This document shows positions 61,866 to 64,000 of a DNA stretch of 64,000 nucleotides, one piece after another; positions within the stretch are counted from its first letter, which is position 1, and the number at the start of each line of letters is the position of its first letter. The stretch lies in assembly GCF_029338335.1 (NCBI RefSeq), contig NZ_CP119796.1. One strand, given 5' to 3'. The stretch is from Halomontanus rarus (lineage in GTDB: Archaea; Halobacteriota; Halobacteria; Halobacteriales; Natrialbaceae). The position numbers were made by a program, and so were the translations under genes. The notes beneath the pieces are model-generated. The model searched no databases, was not told where the DNA came from, and worked only from the letters and a program-made list of their open reading frames with translations.

Positions 61866-63425
61866 CGGGGGTTCGTCGCCGTTGGGATCACCGTCGCCAG
61901 TCGCGACCACCTCGACGGTGGTCGTCCCGTCGGCGTCGGTGACGGAGACCGTCTCGGTCGTCGACTCTTGATCGGTCGTCACCGTGATTTCGTGCTCGCC
62001 GAGGAAGGCGTTGGTGGTGTAGCTCCCACTCGAGTCGGTCGGTCCGGACTCGTCGGTCCACCACTGGTCGAACACGAGGTCTCGGTACCTGTCGAGCGCG
62101 GGCTTCTCGGACCAGTCCTCCCGGTAGAACGGCGCGTTCTGGGGGGAGCTGTCGTCTCCGTAGTCGTCGCCCCAGTGTAGCGGGGTCCAGTGGCCCCACA
62201 CGAGGAAGTCCTTGGAAGCGGGGTGGCTGAAGAACGTCTTCAGGTACTGGTAGAGGAAGTCGGCCTCCTGTTGCTCGTCCCAGCCGTCGACGAACATGTC
62301 GAACTCGGTCGTGTTCAGGTCGCCGTACTCGGCGTACCGGTCTAGCATCTGCAGGATTTCGTCCGGGCTCTTGCGCTCGTCGAGCGAGAAGTGACACTGC
62401 ATCCCGATGCCGCTCAGATCGACGCCCCGCTCGTTGACGAGGTAGTCCATCTGGTCCTCGTAGCGGTCGGGCTCGCTGTAGTTATTTTCCGCCATAATGT
62501 TGTAGTCGTTTATGGCGACCCCGCAGTCGTACTGGCTGGCGGTCTCTTGGGCCTGCAGGTACCAGTCCCCGAGGATCTCCGCCGTCTCGGGCGTGACGCC
62601 CTGTCCTTCGATCGCCTCGATGATCGAGGGGACGTGGAGGACCTCGTTGACGACCTCCCACTCTTTGATATCGTCTCCGTAGTGGTTGATGATCTCGTCG
62701 ATGTGGTTGCTGGCCTCGTCGCGAACCATCTGAATGTCGCGGTTGGGCTCGCCGGCTTCGTCCCACTCACTGGCCCACGGATCGCCCATCGCTTCGACGA
62801 CCCGCGGCGGAAGCGCGTAGGCGTCGAGGTTGCCCCAGATGCAGACGTGTCCTCGCACGTCCATACCGCGGTCGCGCGCCCACTGGACGGCGTTGTCCGC
62901 GTGATTCGTGTTGGTCTCCCAGAGGTGCCACTTGTGGAGATTCTCGAGGACGAGCTCGTTGAACAACTCCTCGATGGTCTGCTGGTACTGCTGTTGGTCC
63001 TCGGTCGTGTGGATCGAGTTTCCCCACTCGGTCTGGTTCGTGAGGAACTCCGCGTGGACGGCCGTCCCGAAGCCGAAGTCGTGTTCTTGCATCTCGATTT
63101 GCACCTCGGCCCCGGAGATCGGATCGCCGTTCTCGTCCTCGACGACGACCTCGAGGTCGCTCGTCCGATGCTCTTCGATGCGCTGTTCGGCCGCCGCCTC
63201 CCAGTCGCCGTCCTGTGCGGCGACGCTTCCGGTCGCCCCGGAGAGTCCCGCAAGAGATCCGAGCGCGCCGGCGACCCCGATCGACCGGAGATACTCGCGG
63301 CGCTCTACTGGTATCGTGGCGGCTGTTTCGTCGGTTCGGTCGCGCCTCTCCTCGTGGTCGGGCCGCGATGGTCGGTTCGCTCGAGGCTTAGATTCCGTCG
63401 TCGGTGTCTCGTCGTTTGCTGTCAT
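61656..63425 (-). CDS. GH10 endo-beta-1,4-xylanase with dockerin
   Basis: A 589-residue exported xylanase. N-terminal Tat-like signal VERREYLRSIGVAGALGSLA (40-59). GH10 domain ~75-455: acid/base E261 in WEVVNEVLHV, nucleophile E374 in LNTTEFDMFV, plus family phrases FGFGTAVHAEFL, VRGHVCIWGN and the C-terminal VWGHWTPLHWGDD. A short beta-rich region (~465-510, an FnIII- or invasin-like domain) precedes the dockerin (521-589; loops DFTGSGSTTTTD and DFDGNGQVTVTD). Degrades xylan; the only GH10 in the window. Confidence 0.93.
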   Translation of the reverse strand: MTANDETPTTESKPRANRPSRPDHEERRDRTDETAATIPVERREYLRSIGVAGALGSLAGLSGATGSVAAQDGDWEAAAEQRIEEHRTSDLEVVVEDENGDPISGAEVQIEMQEHDFGFGTAVHAEFLTNQTEWGNSIHTTEDQQQYQQTIEELFNELVLENLHKWHLWETNTNHADNAVQWARDRGMDVRGHVCIWGNLDAYALPPRVVEAMGDPWASEWDEAGEPNRDIQMVRDEASNHIDEIINHYGDDIKEWEVVNEVLHVPSIIEAIEGQGVTPETAEILGDWYLQAQETASQYDCGVAINDYNIMAENNYSEPDRYEDQMDYLVNERGVDLSGIGMQCHFSLDERKSPDEILQMLDRYAEYGDLNTTEFDMFVDGWDEQQEADFLYQYLKTFFSHPASKDFLVWGHWTPLHWGDDYGDDSSPQNAPFYREDWSEKPALDRYRDLVFDQWWTDESGPTDSSGSYTTNAFLGEHEITVTTDQESTTETVSVTDADGTTTVEVVATGDGDPNGDEPPAIDGTVPQDTTGDGLSNDFTGSGSTTTTDVNVFFENVDNPDVADYPEYYDFDGNGQVTVTDVVDLFESI

Positions 63426-64000
63426 GGTCGTTGTCCGCTCCGAAGGTGGTGCTTCGACGACACGCGCTTTCGTCGTCCGCGATGGATAGTGCCAGTCCAT
63501 CCGGACCGCGCTGTCGGGTCGAACTCGACGGGCCGTTCACTCGAGTGAGTCGTCGGTCGCACTCGCGCACGTCCACCCGTTCGGACCGATGAACCGTCTC
63601 ACTCGGTCGCCCTGCACTCGTCCGAAAAAACGATCCCACACAATTAAAAACTATCTATATTTTTCTGAATTAATTTCTACAGAGGCCTCAGGCTCGGATT
63701 TCTGACCCTGTCTCGCGCTCGAGTGAGCGCCGATCGATGGGCGCTGACGCCATCGTCGACGCGCCGCTACAATCCGTCGAAGCGGTCGACGACCTACTCG
63801 AGCGGAATCAGGGCTCCCGTCACAGAATACCACGTAACTACTCGAACGGACCCGACTCCTCGGCGGCCGTTCTCTGCGAGTCACGATCCGTATCTCGTGC
63901 GGTGAGTCGAACACTGCGAACCGAAATTCGGCGTCCGAAGGGCTGACATCCGAACGGTCCGGTTCGGAGCGCCGTTAGGGATTCTCGACAACACAACTCG
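63426..64000. other. Promoter/leader of the xylanase gene and right edge
   Basis: About 575 bases without a gene. Minus-strand GTTTTTAATTG at 63642-63650 or AAATATAG at 63656-63663 are box A candidates, giving a leader of about 190-215 bases. Beyond 63,700 no gene is visible up to the window edge; a stretch at 63907-63940 loosely resembles the 3'-flank element, so another island gene may lie to the right. Confidence 0.45.

Noticed and set aside
42596..63425. PKD or FnIII modules as the main shared element of the island
   Set aside because: They occur in only some of the proteins; the C-terminal dockerin is the only module shared by nine of ten.

Overview
The window is about 65% GC, rich in CTCGAG, and its proteins are strongly acidic (Asp/Glu-rich). 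Promoters are AT-rich box A elements close to start codons and secreted proteins carry twin-arginine (Tat) signals. Archaeal markers include ribosomal protein S19e, a PDCD5-like protein, class I lysyl-tRNA synthetase, archaeal-type ThiL and several haloarchaea-only DUF families. This is a halophilic archaeon (Halobacteria). A polysaccharide-degrading member of the Natrialbaceae is my best guess (inference).

Region 1 (1-42 kb) is mostly ordinary chromosome. It holds a geranylgeranyl-reductase-like FAD enzyme, a metallophosphoesterase, a frameshifted flavin-dependent halogenase, an ABC exporter, a YgfZ/GcvT-like protein and several small haloarchaeal proteins. A small catabolic-looking block follows at 12-15.9 kb (Gfo/Idh oxidoreductase, the two halves of a Tm-1-like protein as separate genes, and a cupin). 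Next come the heme protein PitA, a PadR regulator, the pyrH-lysS-S2P gene string, molybdopterin synthase, a second S2P protease, thiL, the rps19e-PDCD5-PP-loop group, a histidine kinase and hisS. Three sulfatase-fold genes, a thioredoxin, truA and an M28 peptidase complete the region.

Region 2 (42.6-63.4 kb) is the notable part. Ten consecutive minus-strand genes encode large exported proteins, each apparently with its own promoter. They comprise four GH5 cellulase-like enzymes, two GH5 mannanases, one GH10 xylanase, two proteins sharing a carbohydrate-binding-like module (one with no other domain except a dockerin), and a 745-residue non-catalytic protein. Nine of the ten end in the same ~69-residue module: two 12-residue calcium F-hand loops in dockerin arrangement. 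The 745-residue protein also has an internal segment that reads like a cohesin, and its own dockerin differs at the recognition positions. Together these look like a haloarchaeal Tat-exported, cellulosome-like system: enzymes and a binding subunit bearing one dockerin type, plus a candidate scaffold. The cohesin call is inference and needs a profile or structure test.

The CAZyme genes also share sequence in their 3' ends (dockerin-coding DNA with mosaic similarity) and a short conserved element just past the stop codon. About half have unusually long predicted 5' leaders. No tRNA, rRNA, CRISPR array or intact transposon was seen; one IS200/IS605-like end hairpin is present near 2.5 kb.
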